This document shows, one piece after another, positions 39,673-56,657 of a stretch of 61,981 nt of DNA. The DNA is taken from contig AZLU01000236.1 in assembly GCA_002224055.1 (NCBI GenBank), positions 1 through 61,981 on the forward strand, given 5' to 3'. The notes below the pieces were generated by a model. The model made no database searches. It worked only from the letters and a program-made list of their open reading frames with translations, and was not told the origin of the DNA. Positions within the stretch are counted from its first letter, which is position 1, and each line of letters begins with the position of its first letter. This DNA is from Pezizomycotina sp. ARF18 (lineage: Eukaryota > Ascomycota). Both the position numbers and the translations under genes were made by a program.

Positions 39673-40529
39673 TGTATGTAAATAACTTCCTCCTTTCTCT
39701 CGTTGTGTTTTATTTAAATTTTTAATCCTTTTTTTTTTCCTGAGGTGACCTCAAAGAGATTGACCTAGAAACGACAACCTTCAATTATGCTAGTGCAAGG
39801 ATATTTGTAGCTCTAGATAGCTAAATCTGAGCTTCTCCTTAAGTACAGTGAGTGAGTAGAGTTCCTGGGAATCAAAATATAGAAGAACAGGAAGTTGAGG
39901 GAATAATTAGGTAGAGATATAGATGGAGAGAGAAGGGAGGGGGGATGGGAAGCTAAAGGAGAGAACAACTAACGGAAGGGGAATTGAGCTCTTTATCTAC
40001 TATTTTTCCCTCCGTTTATTGCAAAGGAACAATTTCACTTATACCTACTAATAAGTAGCTACTTCCACTCATTCACTACTGCTTGCTACTTTTCTAATTT
40101 ATACTTATGTATACTACTTTAGTATTAGTAGTATTCTTTTCTCTTAGTAAAATTTATTCTTTTTATTTATTTATTTGTTTTTTTTTTTTTTTTTTTCAAT
40201 TGATTTTTTGCTCACCTCGATACCCCTCCTAGAGGGAGGAGAGCTACGTCAGCACTGCGGGGCGACAAAAGTTTTTTTTTCGGACACCAAATTTTTTTTA
40301 GAGACCACTTTAGGAAATCGCAATTTTAATATGTTTTTTTTTTTTTTGAAAGATTAAGCGATATTTATTGGTAAAGAGGGAGTGTAAAAGTACTTAAAAA
40401 TACAAAATACAGTTACTACATAACATATCTAAAAAGATGGTTACAATTTTTTTTGTGGTAACGGACCGGAGCGTGTTATATATATATATATTTTTTGTTT
40501 TGCTTTTTTTTTTAAAAAAAGAATCCTAA
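39673..40529. other. Spacer upstream of pgi1, containing a dispersed AT-rich repeat
   Basis: Poly-T and ATTT-rich promoter-side sequence, then at about 40290-40440 a segment that also occurs, more AT-biased, near 60940-61153. No gene is recognised; the frame 40175-40357 is poly-Phe driven. Confidence 0.55.
40290..40440. repeat. Dispersed AT-rich repeat, copy A
   Basis: Contains GAGACCACTTTAGGAAA, GAAAGATTAAGCGATATTTA and AGTTACTACATAACATATCT in the same order as copy B near the right end of the window, with many C-to-T and G-to-A differences between them. Confidence 0.7.
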
Positions 40530-40534
40530 ATTTA

Positions 40535-40989
40535 GTTCCCTTGATTCCAGTTCACTTCTCCTCTCTCTCTTCTTCTCTCCTTCTTATCTCCCTTGGCAGT
40601 ATTATACTCCTCCGATATTTTCATATATCCCATATCTTGCCCATCATATAACTTCGATCCTGTAGAGGCGCGTTGCTTCACGGACTTCGGTGCGAAGGCA
40701 CTGGAGCTGTAGATATACAAAGATTATCAAAACAAGAATTACAAAATTGTTTGATAATGAATAGGAGTATTTCTACAAACTTACATCGTAGATAAAGTAC
40801 GAGCACATCGCGCCGACGACGGGGAAGAAGAGCGCGGAGAAGGTGGTATGTAAGCCCTTTAAGATTGTCCTAAATACAAATAGCTATTTAGTTGAGAACA
40901 TGTCAAGAGACAGAGGAAAGCACTATTATCATGGTGGAGCGCTTGACGGCTGATGAGTGGAAGCTGCGTTTGAAAATGTGTTGGAGCAT
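40535..40989 (-). CDS. Possible small mitochondrial membrane protein
   Basis: Not recognised. A candidate first exon (ATG at 40989) reads MLQHIFKRSFHSSAVKRS, basic and Ser-rich like a mitochondrial presequence. The next open segment (about 40868-40788) reads ILKGLHTTFSALFFPVVGAM then CSYFIYD, one transmembrane helix, followed by a canonical gtaagt donor. The last exon starts at about 40709 (SSAFAPKSVKQRASTGSKLY, DGQDMGYMKISEEYNTAKGD) and stops at 40535 in this frame. The junction between the first two exons is not clean: no good donor follows the presequence, so the true start may differ. Size (about 100 residues) suits a small respiratory-chain or import accessory subunit, but I cannot name it. 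Confidence 0.42.
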
Positions 40990-43326
40990 TGCGGTTGTTG
41001 GCTTTATCTTTTTTGTTATTTGTTTTCTCTCTCTTTTTTTTTTTTTTTTTTTTTTTGGTGGAAGGAAGAGAATGATGTAATTGTGCATGAATTGTACCAA
41101 ATGAAGAAAGTCTTTGCAGGGTTAAGGCTGAATTTATAGACGTTGGAGGGTTTGCCTCACCAATCACTAAAAAAAAAATTGGGTTTACCCAAACCCTATA
41201 CCCTCGAAAGGGAAAAAAAAAAAAAAAAAAAAAAAGGAAAGGAAAAGAAAGGAAACCAACTTTGTCTTCTATTTTTCTTGCATTTTAGGTGGCAGCTAGG
41301 CGTTTAATCTTTGTGGTTAGAACAATATTTTCTCCTTTTTCTTGTTGTGGTGCTTTCCAGCGGTAATTGAAGGCGTTTAATTCTCGTGGTTTAGAGCACT
41401 TATTTCTTCTCTTCTTTTATAATTCACAATACATTATAAGTCTCATTTTATTTTTCTTGAACATCTTGGCATGATGCTGCTGAGTGCTCTTCTAATATGA
41501 AGGAAATCGCTACCGCCTTGTTTATAGCAAGGGCTACAGCAACTATAGAATAAGTATTAGAATAAGTATTATTATTATTCTTCACCCCTCTATTATATGC
41601 AGATATATCTCATTTGAGTATAGAGGAGGTATTAACGAAATAAAGTAGGCGGTATTATGATAAATGTATGATAAAATATGTTTCTATTTGCAACATCACG
41701 ACATGATGGATTTTGCAGCACGAGATGATGCGTGCAACAGCACGAGATGATGGTCTATAATATGCATGACATGATGGTTTTTTGCAACAACATGGAATGA
41801 TGGTTGTTGCTATCAACGATAGCCGTAGAAATATTAACAATCTTGCATTGTCGCCTCTATACCTAAGAATAGGATTAGCCGTGTCTTGATGCTTTTATAT
41901 TTCAATCTGGGCAAAAAAAAAAAAAACCACCATTCCTAAACCATAAAAAAAAAACCCTGGGCCAACATTTTTTTTTTTTTGGAGATGATGGTTCCCAATC
42001 GGCAACAATATAGGTCACGCCAGCAGCATCGGATGTTGATGTACAGCACAAATGGAAACAGCTCGATAACTCTATCTGAAATATCGATAAAAAGTACAAA
42101 AAAGTACTTGGGAAAAGACTTGAATCATTACAAAAGAAGTAAGTTTAGCCGTGTATAGACTTCTTAGTGTTTTAAATTGGACCGGAGAAAATAAAACTGA
42201 ATCAGGAAGTACCATTTCCTGAACCGTAAAAAAAAACGGGCCAAAAAAATTTTTTTTTTTTTTTTTTTCGTTTTCGCCCCTCTTCATGTTTTCTTTTTCT
42301 TTTCATTTTCTCTTTATACTTTCTTTCCTTCTTTTCAGATCTTTGTGTTCTGCTATCAACTTCCGCCTATTTGCCGATGAGAACACGACAGGGCCTGCAG
42401 ATGGGCTATCGTCTCAATTTTTTAAGCATAGAAAAGACATTAAAAAAAAAAAAAAAAAACCCTCTGTCGTTCATACCAAGCAATACTTCAAGTGGGCATT
42501 ACCTGTAATAAGAATTAAAGCCAATACGCTCCGTTAGAACTCTGCTAGTAGGTGTTTTTTTTTTAGAAACAATACTCGCATCTCCATCATGTCTATTGCC
42601 TTGATTATTGTGTTAGAACTCGAATTCTTTTTTTTTTTTTTCTTGTCCAGTGCGATTAGAATAATAACAATCACCCGTAGGATTTATAATATATTATGTG
42701 ATAGCAGTGCATGAGCGATCGAGGCTTTTGAGAGCCGACGATAATTATCGTAAATAATAATAAAAACTTAAATATTTTCTAGGTGGTACAGATAAGTAAG
42801 TATACGTCCGCTTGAATAAAATGAAATAAAATCAAGACGGAATATAAGAGAGAAAGACAAAGGGGAAAAAAGTTGTTCCTGGTTTTTTTTTTTTTTCTCG
42901 AGAATGAATGATTCATCTATAAGTACCTTTTCTTTTATCCTTATTTTTCTTTTCTTTTTTTTTTTTTTTTTAGGCCGCTCTCGAAATCCTTTCTATCCTT
43001 TTTCCTTTCTTTCTTCTCTCTTGCTTTATACATCAACAAAGCTTTCGATACAAATACTGCTCAATTACCCGATCGACTTGAATATCTAATATATCCATAA
43101 CGCTTCGTTCGTCTTTGCTTCGTTTCTTCCTGCTCTTTTCTCTGCTGTTATACTGCTATCTTTTTACTCGCCTAGTAGCAAATATTGGTCTAGCTGTGTT
43201 TATGATCCTACCGGTCAATTAAATTAAATATCGGTTTTATTCTTCCTTACATTCCGTTTCTTCATCCTTAAAAAAAAAAATATCAGAAGAACGAAAGAAG
43301 ACACTTGCGATTTCTTCGTCACAGCA
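40990..43326. other. Divergent spacer (about 2.3 kb) with several degenerate repeats
   Basis: Upstream region of rpc2. Poly-T/A runs (41036-41056, 41213-41235), two direct repeats 73 bp apart (41298 and 41371), a GATGATGG-type tandem (41689-41809) and a diverged direct pair (41926-41980, 42210-42268). No gene is recognised. Confidence 0.5.
41689..41809. repeat. Degenerate tandem repeat, TGCAACA...GATGATGG units
   Basis: Five units of about 19-30 bp beginning at 41689, 41714, 41733, 41763 and 41783. Each has TGCA(A/G)CA or TGCATGA followed by CACGA(G/C)ATGATGG or a close variant. Confidence 0.7.
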
Positions 43327-48375
<5,049 letters not shown>

Positions 48376-49645
48376 ACATTCATTATTATCAACTTGTAAA
48401 TTATAAATAAACAAGTTTATTAGGAGTAGTGGCATTAGTTATACGAGTTGTAGTTTTTCCTTCATAGGAAAGTTCTTTTTCGTCTCCTTACAAGGGATTT
48501 TCCGGGAGAGTCTGAGCGAGACTATCAATAGATGGTAAGGAAAAGAAACCGTTAAAAAAAAAAGAAAAGAAAAAAAGAAAGAAAGAAAGAAAGAAAGAAA
48601 AGGAGAACTCCCAGGCAAAAAAAAATATGACCGGGGAAGCCCGGCAGTCCTCTCAAAGGCGAGTTTCGAGAAGTACGTAAATACTTGACTATACTTACTG
48701 CGTATTCAATAAAAAATGAAAACTGCAGTCGTACTTGCCTTAGCTCCGGTTTTGTTGGGCCACGTGCTTACCTTTTCTACATCCATCCCCCCATTCTTCC
48801 CTCCGGTGAGCCTGCCTTAGACTATTAGACGACGTGAATATGATATATGATGCTTTTTAGGCCGCAGCTGCTCTAGTAGTAATGACTAACTTTCTGGTGA
48901 CGATAATATAATATGACAGGGTTAGTAATATAAAAAATATACGTGACAATCAAGTTCCAGTTCCACGGACGCTATTTACTCAAGTATAGAAAAGTATACG
49001 AACTAGTCTATATTGGTTAATAACAATATATACATAGAGGAAAAGAAAAAGTATATCTGCTTGGTATACATACTTATACTCCCACGTCAGTTTGCTTTTA
49101 CTTCCTGTACATGATGTACATGATATACTCATAAGCTTGGAACAGGTACAGGTACTCTACCAAGGTACTGGTAGCTTGGGATAGCATCGCCCCATCAGAA
49201 GAAAAACAAAGCAGAAAAGAAAAAAGAAAAGAGTAGACGTTGTATTTCCCAGCTGGTACCTACTAAGTTGCCTTGCGATCTTTCCCCCATCTTCGTTCTC
49301 CTTTTCTCGCAAAAGAAAAGCACGTAAAGGGACACTTGCATCCTTAAGTATATATATATCATCGGAGGATTAAAAAAATAAAAATAAAATAAAAAATAAA
49401 ATAAAAATGAAATCTCTCCCCAGTGAGTATTTATATCTCCTACTCTTTTACTTACTAATATTCTTATAATTTCCTCTTTTCTTTCCCCTTTCCTTTCAAT
49501 TAATACTAAATGCATCTGCTTCAGTTAACATTACTACTATCACGGTCCTAATTTCTTACTAACTATCACGCGTTCACTTTTTCTTTCACTACTCATCATC
49601 CATAGGCATGTTGCTCAATTGTAGATAAAAGAGAAAATTATCCCC

Positions 49646-49684
<39 letters not shown>

Positions 49685-50340
49685 TATTTATTTATTATTT
49701 TTTAGAGTAATATATTCTAGCCTAATACCTATCTCCTGATTTCTCAGTCAACTCAAAAAATGTGTGCAAGTAGCGGTACTTTCAGAAAAAAAAAAGAAGA
49801 GCTGAAATAAATAAAAAATAAAAATAAAAAAGATTCGTTTGTTAGAACAACCTCGTTCTTTTCGATCACCAGCCAGCCTCCTTCGACTTTTCGTCCTTTC
49901 GCCCTTCATTTTACCGAGCTCTACCCTTGGTCTTTCCGTTGACGAACAGCCACCCCGTTTGGCTCCCCCTTACCTCAACGCAGAGGAGAATTTTGATACC
50001 TTTTGGTGGTGGTTGGGGCTATAATAAAAAAAAAAAATTTTTTTTTCGGGGGCTTCTAATTGAGTTTTATTCTGTCATTTTTCTCGAACACCCCCCAAAA
50101 AAATTTAAATATATATATATATATATTTACCTACTCAACTCTTCCCGTTACACGAGCACCAATAGCCTCTCTGTTTCTTATTTTCGATCTTTGCTCACAC
50201 TCTTCTCCTTCCTTCCTTCCACGAAGACCAGACCAAAGTAAACAGAAGGAAACCGTGTTCAGGCAAACGAAAGCACACAGAACCAAAAGGAACGAAAAGG
50301 AACGAAACTAGGGCGTTTTTGAAGGGGGAGAGGAGGGAGC
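48376..50340. other. Spacer rpc2-byr4 (about 2 kb)
   Basis: AT-rich with an AAAG repeat (48575-48600), (ATT)n at 49650-49690, AAAAT patches at 49374-49405 and an A-run/T-run junction (50025-50046). The 5' side of byr4 is TC-rich. No gene is recognised. Confidence 0.45.
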
Positions 50341-53300
50341 ATGGAAAATATACGACCGGGACGAGCTACGTTTGAGCGTCGTGTTACGAAAAAAGAGGCT
50401 ATAGAGAGCTGGGATGATGACGACGATTTCCTTGATCTACGCCAGATCCGATCCGTGGACCCTTTCGAACAGCATCATAGCGACCGAGAGTCCCTATCAG
50501 GCCGCCATCCTGGAAAATGCGATACCCCTTAAGCTTTTATGAAGAAAGTCAGCAGCAGGAGATTGTATTACCCTCCGATGTGGAATCCACGAATGCAATA
50601 AGGTCCGCATCAATGCAGGCATTCCAATACATCTAACGTGCCCATGTCGGCGCTTCTCGCGGCACGATCAGGAGTTGGGTACGCGGAAATTGAAGCGCCT
50701 TGTAACAGATGACTGGACCGATGAACTCGTGTTACCAGCCCTCGGCCAGCCGTTCACAGTTAAAAAAGTCGATAGCCACGAGTTCCCACAGATTCTCACC
50801 GATGACATGCGTTACTCACCTCGACCGGGACGCTCACGGAGCCCGAAAAGCGGCGAAGGCATGGACGGGGACCAGGTACCAACTGTCCGAGCGCCAAGAA
50901 AAGTGCGAACGAAACCCTCCTTGAAGGATGCCTTTGTTCCGCCACGCGGGCAGCCACCGAAGATACCCCGGCAGAAGAAGATATGGAGAAGGATTTCTCG
51001 CTTCCGGATACGCAAGACGAATTGAAACTAGCCTCGAAATATTCGGAACATCGACCTCAGACGCCTGTTGTCACCCAGGAGACAGTGATTTCGAAGATTG
51101 GGGGGAAGGAAGCAGTTTGGGACGAGACACGGCGGAACACGTCGGCAACGTTCCAGCTCAATAGCTTCCGCCCTAAGTTCGAGTATGTCAAGTACTCTCA
51201 CCGTGGAAAGCGAAGATGAGGGCTTTGACGGTCTAGAATTTCCGGAAGGGGACTTGAATTTCAATTCCATTCTCGAACGAAAAAAGCAGTTGAATCTGGA
51301 AGCAGCGGCCCACGAATCATTGCCAAGTGAAGATGATGTCTGAAGAAGACTTTTTCAATGACTTAGACGTTCAGGATACCAGGTTTTTGATCCTTCCAAA
51401 GTTCCCTCGGGTAGAAACATCAAGCAAAAACCTACGGAGCCAAAGAGTCCTATACGACGGACAGCATTAGCACTCACTTTTACAAAAAAAGCCACCAACC
51501 AGGCTCTACCACGGGTCCGACGTCTTTCCAACGCGTCGGTCGCTCACTTGGAGACGGTAGCGGAAAGCTCCCCTCGGCCGGAGGATCCAATATTACCGCC
51601 GATGGAACTTCTATTCCATCGAAAAGTAAAACCGCTGCGCAATGCAAGCAATAAAAACAATTCAACAGCTTCGGAAGGAGAACCCGTCAAAAGCTTGCGA
51701 TCGCAAAAGTCGACCCCGAACTTAAGGAGCGGGAGTTCTCTTGCAACCAAACTGCGACAACGCTACCGCCACCGGTTCTATATCATCCCCACGGCTCCTC
51801 TTCCTACTTCAATTTCGACCTCAGCTGTGCCCAGTCTAGGTTGGGCGCTGATATGGGGTTAGCTTCCCAAACAGCAAGGCCACCGTCGAGAAGCAATCTC
51901 GTTCGTCCGCCTTCCAGAAACGAAGGTATAATAGGCCACCTCTCGTGAGCAAATGTTCCGACCAAGCTCTCGGTCTCACATGAATCGACCGCCCTCGAGA
52001 ACATCGTCACGCCCGTCGTCCCGAAACGAATATATCAGCAGGTCCAGGTCGCCTCGACGGCCATTTACGCCCCGACCGATCGCCAAGTCGAGGCCTCACG
52101 GCAGTAACAAGGCAGTACCGTTCCTGCCGGCCGGCTCCTCCGTCCAACAGTCTCAACATATTAATTCTAAGCTCACACGGCAGTCATCCCGGCAATCTCT
52201 ACACTCCAATGCCGTGCAAGAGGTGACCATCCGCATGGCCGAACTCCCAACATCGGAGGCGTCTCCATCCCCAGTTCGTAATCAACCAGCCTCGCACCGG
52301 ATTTGTTACGCAAAGAGGCTGTGGCTACGAATACCCTAAAAGCCCCCACTCGAAGACGTAATTTTGGAGACGGAAACGAGCTTTTAGGCTTCGACGATCT
52401 CCCTACCAATGCCACTGCTGAAAAGAAGTTTACCGTCCAACCGTCTGGGCGCGGTGCGCCAAAAACCTCCGTACCAAGAAGCTACCCGTTATTGCTTCCC
52501 TCTCTCGTCCAGACACCCCACTTTGCACGTGACACTGCTGGTTAGTATAACAATGACTTTTCACCCAGTCGCGGATTATAAGCATGAATGCTGACTCATT
52601 CCTAAATCGTTCCTTTCGATTTCGCGGATTGCTAGGGAACAAAATATAGATCACAATCGACATCAACAACGTCGACCACCAGTTCCTCGAGGAAGAAAAG
52701 AACTCACCAGCACCAAGCGAAACCTCACCTCATCAAGCCTCTAGGAAGCAACGCATCGCTGAAAGGTCAGTTTTTCCGATACCCCTTTCTGATCTCTCCG
52801 TTTTCGTCGTATGTCGTATTTGATTCTAACATAGTCAACAACTCTGTGTGAAGAGGTGAAAGGGATGGTTTATAATCCAACAACGTATTGCTGGGAAGGT
52901 AACGATGCCGATGTCCAATCTTTCGAACGCAGGGACCAGCTCCCACTACTCCACCACGTCCCGCTCTCATAGCTAGTGTTAATTCGCCAAAGAACATCAA
53001 GGTGGTTGGAGGCATGGTGTTCGACCCGTCTCATATGTGCTGGTTAAAGGTCCAAGACCACGGCTCGGATGATGAAGGTGACGTTTTCGCTGGAATTGAC
53101 GATCTAGAAGATACGATGTCATTGAACGCCTATGGCAGCGGAGACGGAAGCGGCAGCGTAGGACCGGGTATGCTAGATTATCCACTTTCTGAAGAGTTCG
53201 ATGTCGTCCGGAATTCGTGAGGAGGCAGCGCGAAGAAGAAGAAAGATGGAAGAATAAGGTCAAGGGTTGGATAACCGAGAACGAAGACACACGCGAGACT

Positions 53301-53369
53301 CGTTTCTGGGACATCAAAGTATCGCTTTGGGACAGTTCCGAAGGTGATAAATTTGCGCTGCTCTGCTAG
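50341..53369 (+). CDS. byr4: Byr4/Bfa1-like component of the two-part GAP for the septation GTPase
   Basis: Scaffold half of the Byr4-Cdc16 GAP that inhibits the Spg1/Tem1 GTPase at spindle pole bodies and so restrains septation. It starts MENIRPGRATFERRVTKKEA then a DDDDDFLDL acidic patch. Later blocks: GFDGLEFPEGDLNFNSILER (about 51220-51280), RRTALALTFTKKATNQALPR, KSTPNLRSGSSLATKLRQRY, a Ser/Arg/Pro-rich middle (RPPSRTSSRPSSRNEYISRS) and LGFDDLPTNATAEKKFTVQP. The conserved C-terminal part has VKGMVYNPTTYCWEGNDADV, APTTPPRPALIASVNSPKNI, VVGGMVFDPSHMCWLKVQDH, DDLEDTMSLNAYGSGDGSGS and EEERWKNKVKGWITENED. It ends DKFALLC with TAG at 53367-53369. The paired VYNPTTYCWEGN / VFDPSHMCWLKV repeats are typical of this family. 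At least one intron and several indels. Confidence 0.87.
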
Positions 53370-54541
53370 CACTACTTACGTTTTCTCTTCCCGGTTATTT
53401 TCTTTTTATTTGTAATTTTATAGTTCTCCTTGTCGTTTTCATTTTCTCGACTTCAATGATTCACAACCAATTACTTTCGGTATATTTATTTTGTTCATCT
53501 ACATTTTATTTAATACTCCCTGCCCGTCGTCCTCCTACTCTATCATTTCCCATTGTATACTTACTTTCCCGAAACCCTTTCTTTGCTTCGTTGAATCGTG
53601 AGCGTTTGGTTACTTCACGGTCTATTCCATTCCCCGCTTTTTCATCCGTCTCTTTTTCTCATCCACTTTAACGTTCAAAATCACGTCGATTTTTACGCTT
53701 GCGGGATTATATGGAGTTCGTTTATGGAGGTAATGCGTGAATTTTTTGCAGCATGCTTTTGGGGTGTTTTTTTTTTTTTTTCTCTTTCTTTTTTCTAATG
53801 AGCCTAGAGACCTTTGGAAAGATCTTTCAATTCTCTACTTTGTATTTCCTTCCTTTGCAAAAAAAAATTTTTTTTAACCAGAGAGAATAATAGTTAGTGT
53901 TTGTTCCCTATTCACGAAATGCTTTTTCTCTTTTTTCTTGCCCTTTTTTTTCTCTCCTTTTTTCTTTCCCTTTCTCATGGCTCGCTTTTACCCACCTAAC
54001 ACTAACACCTTTTAATATCCGTCAAAAAAAATTTTTTTTTAAACGTATCCATTATCAAAGCGATGAGTAAACGGCAGAGGCTTGCTTCCTCATGTCAAAA
54101 TCCGAAGAGCTCATTTTATCGGTTCGTATCAAGCCTTATGGACCGGACCGCCTTTATACACCCGCTCTTATATAAGTTAAGTCCTTTTGCTATAGAAGGG
54201 AGGAAAACCAAGTTTATTTGGCTTTTTTTTTTTTTTATTATATATATATATATATATATTATAGGTATAAGCACCATTCAACGAAATATACTCAACTCCT
54301 TTCTTTCGAAAATTCATTCACTCATGAAAGTCTATCTTATTTTCTATCTTTTCGAATCTTTTTTTTATTTTAAATACCCTTTATTAAATATAATATCAAC
54401 TACTTGAGGGATCATCGGTGCATGTTATGTGCACTAAACACACTAGAAGCCGCCCGATATCGTTCTAGAAGCATTGGTTGTTGTTGTTTCGTTCCATAAT
54501 ACGCACTCGTTTCGACGTTTTTGCGGGAAAGGCTTTGACGG

Positions 54542-54556
54542 TTGTCTCGTACCCAG
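54542..54556 (+). mobile_element. Solo terminus of the same TIR element
   Basis: TTGTCTCGTACCCAG, identical to the 54723 terminus. Its continuation CCT matches the other end of the complete element read in reverse, so it is an inverted-orientation remnant. No partner terminus lies on its other side; TTGACGG occurs just before it and again at 54597-54603. Confidence 0.6.
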
Positions 54557-54722
54557 CCTATTATTTTTTACGCTCGTTCCTCACCAAAAATAAGAATTGA
54601 CGGTTTGATGCTCGCTTTTTCCCTCTTATTTTGCCCAAGGCTCTCAAAGTGTCAATACCAAAGTCAAAACTCACTCCGTATTAATTTCAGGTATAATAAT
54701 AAATAAATAGATAATTAAATAG

Positions 54723-54804
54723 TTGTCTCGTACCCAGATTCTTTACTATCTCTATTATTTTCCCGCAGGGCCAAAATTAATTACTGAGGCTGGGTACGAG
54801 ACAA
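54723..54804. mobile_element. 82 bp MITE with 15 bp perfect TIRs and 9 bp TSD
   Basis: TTGTCTCGTACCCAG (54723-54737) and its exact reverse complement (54790-54804) bound an 82 bp unit without coding capacity. ATTAAATAG lies immediately outside on both sides (54714-54722 and 54805-54813), a perfect 9 bp direct repeat. TSDs of 9 bp are usual for Mutator-like elements; that assignment is inference. Confidence 0.88.
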
Positions 54805-55466
54805 ATTAAATAGACAAATAAATAGATAATATTAATTAATATACTTCTTTTTCTTTTCTTTCCTTTTTCTACATTCTTAGTTTAAGTATACGCTGAAATT
54901 TAATCGGGGTTTCTAAAAAAAAAAAAGGGGTGGATAAGTATCGCTCGTGTCGAAACTAAAATAATAATAATATATATACTTATTAACGTGCTCGACTGGT
55001 AAAAAAGGCACTAATTAATTTTCCTATAGAGTTTTTATACTCTACCGTGTCCTCTCTCAATCTCACCTTTCCTTCGATCAACCCGAAACGCACAAATTAC
55101 TTTTCCACCCACCGTCACTCCTACCAGCCCTATCGTTGAAAAGCTCTTAATAACCTTATCAATCTCTCCAAGCACGAAGGGGGAAAAAGGAAAGGATTCT
55201 ACGGTCGAGGAACCTGAAGCTCCGCCTAAACATCTTCATCACGAAGTTACGAACAGCTAGTTACCCGACCACCCTCATCAATTAATCGGCGCCACTTTTC
55301 AACAAGCGATTGATACAATATCTCGCGGCACAGGCAGACTAACCTCTGTTTAGCTATCTTCCCCATCTAGCAACAAAGGGCAAAATCCTCCCTCAAACAA
55401 CAAGGGGGTTTAAAGTCCGCATAAATCTATCTCTCCTAAAGGAATTGGATATTATCACCGACCACA

Positions 55467-56657
55467 ATGAACATTTTCCGGATAGCAGGTTCGTAGCTTA
55501 ATATCATATATGCGTTTCTCTGTCTCTCTATTCTCCTTTCATTCCTCTAATTCTCTCGCCGAATACCAATCCCCCCGGGCGGCCCATGTATTCGCCTATT
55601 ACTACATCACCGCCTACCTGGTGTTATATATACCTTGAATGATTGCTAAACCAAAACTTTAACGCTGCAGGCGACTTATCGCATTTGATAAGTATATTTA
55701 TCTTGTTGCACAAGATGAAAACAAGTAAGTAAGGGCTTCTTTCCTTTATAATTTCCCACTCAAGCTCCTACGGAGCTTAAAGACGAGGCTCGACTGATGC
55801 TAACAACCCACCGATTTTTATCTCTTGTTTTATAGAGCTGTGCTGGTATATCGTTCAAATCTCAAGCTCTGTACTTGCTAGTATACGTTTGTAGATACTT
55901 GGTATACTAGAACCCATTAGGCGATTGCTTTGATTACACAATTATCGCCATCTGGCTTTAAATCGAATATCCATTTCTAACGATGCTACTAGATCTGTTC
56001 TAATCTTTACAACAGCACTATGAAGGTCATCTTCATAGTTTCTCGGCCTACATACTGCATCTCATGGCCGGCGAATTCAAGCCGACGCACGACCCGAACA
56101 TTGACACTTTCAAGGTCCAGTACCTCATCGGTGGCGCCGCCATTCTTGCTATAATCTTTCCGTATGACTGGAATGTTGCAGAGGTGAGCTCCCCCGACTC
56201 TTCAATCGCATTTCGCATTATTTCATTTGTTTATTTTTATTTTTACTTTTTGATAGCAGAGGCGCTCTCTCTCTAACATGTCTTAAAAAAAACTTTTGCA
56301 GATTCTTTGGGCATTCAGTATATGGCTTGAAAGTGTTGCGATATTGCCTCAACTGTTCATGCTCCAAAGGACCGGAGAAGCTGAAACTATCACCACGCAC
56401 TACATTTTTGCGCTGGGTCTTACCGAGCTCTTTACATTCCGAATTGGATTTACCGCTATTTCACCTCGACGCATTTGGACCCCATCTCTGTTGTCGCCGG
56501 CATAATTCAGACGGTCCTTTACTCAGACTTTTTCTATATTTACTATACCAAGTATGTTTTCTCCCTCATACTTCTCCGAGACAATTAATAGAAAGCTAAC
56601 GCTTTGCGCGAAACAAAAAGAGTTCTTAAGGGCCGAAAGTTTGAGCTGCCGGTCTAG
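55467..56657 (+). CDS. erd2: ER lumen protein-retaining receptor (KDEL/HDEL receptor Erd2)
   Basis: Seven-membrane-segment Golgi receptor that returns HDEL/KDEL proteins to the ER. Exon 1 is short (ATG at 55467, MNIFRIAG). Exon 2 is [17 protein letters not shown]. Exon 3 begins SCA then [19 protein letters not shown], the first family signature. A further intron (about 55910-55990) precedes [12 protein letters not shown] and [10 protein letters not shown]. Next are [20 protein letters not shown] and [15 protein letters not shown]. After an intron comes [20 protein letters not shown], containing the second signature [30 protein letters not shown] and [20 protein letters not shown] follow, and the tail is [12 protein letters not shown] with TAG at 56655-56657. 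Length is normal. Single-base losses near 55997 and 56430 break the raw frame. Confidence 0.95.

Larger units (their letters stand above)
53370..55466. other. Spacer byr4-erd2 (about 2.1 kb) with a small TIR transposon
   Basis: T-rich 3' side of byr4, A/T junctions (53861-53876, 54025-54041), a TA repeat (54237-54260) and then two TTGTCTCGTACCCAG termini. No gene is recognised. Confidence 0.5.

Noticed and set aside
41170-41210. Telomere-like GGGTTTACCC / CCCAAACCC sequence
   Set aside because: Single short palindrome, not a tandem array of a telomeric unit.
42904-43089. Poly-Phe small membrane protein
   Set aside because: Driven by T-runs in an AT-rich promoter region; the same kind of frame occurs at every long homopolymer.
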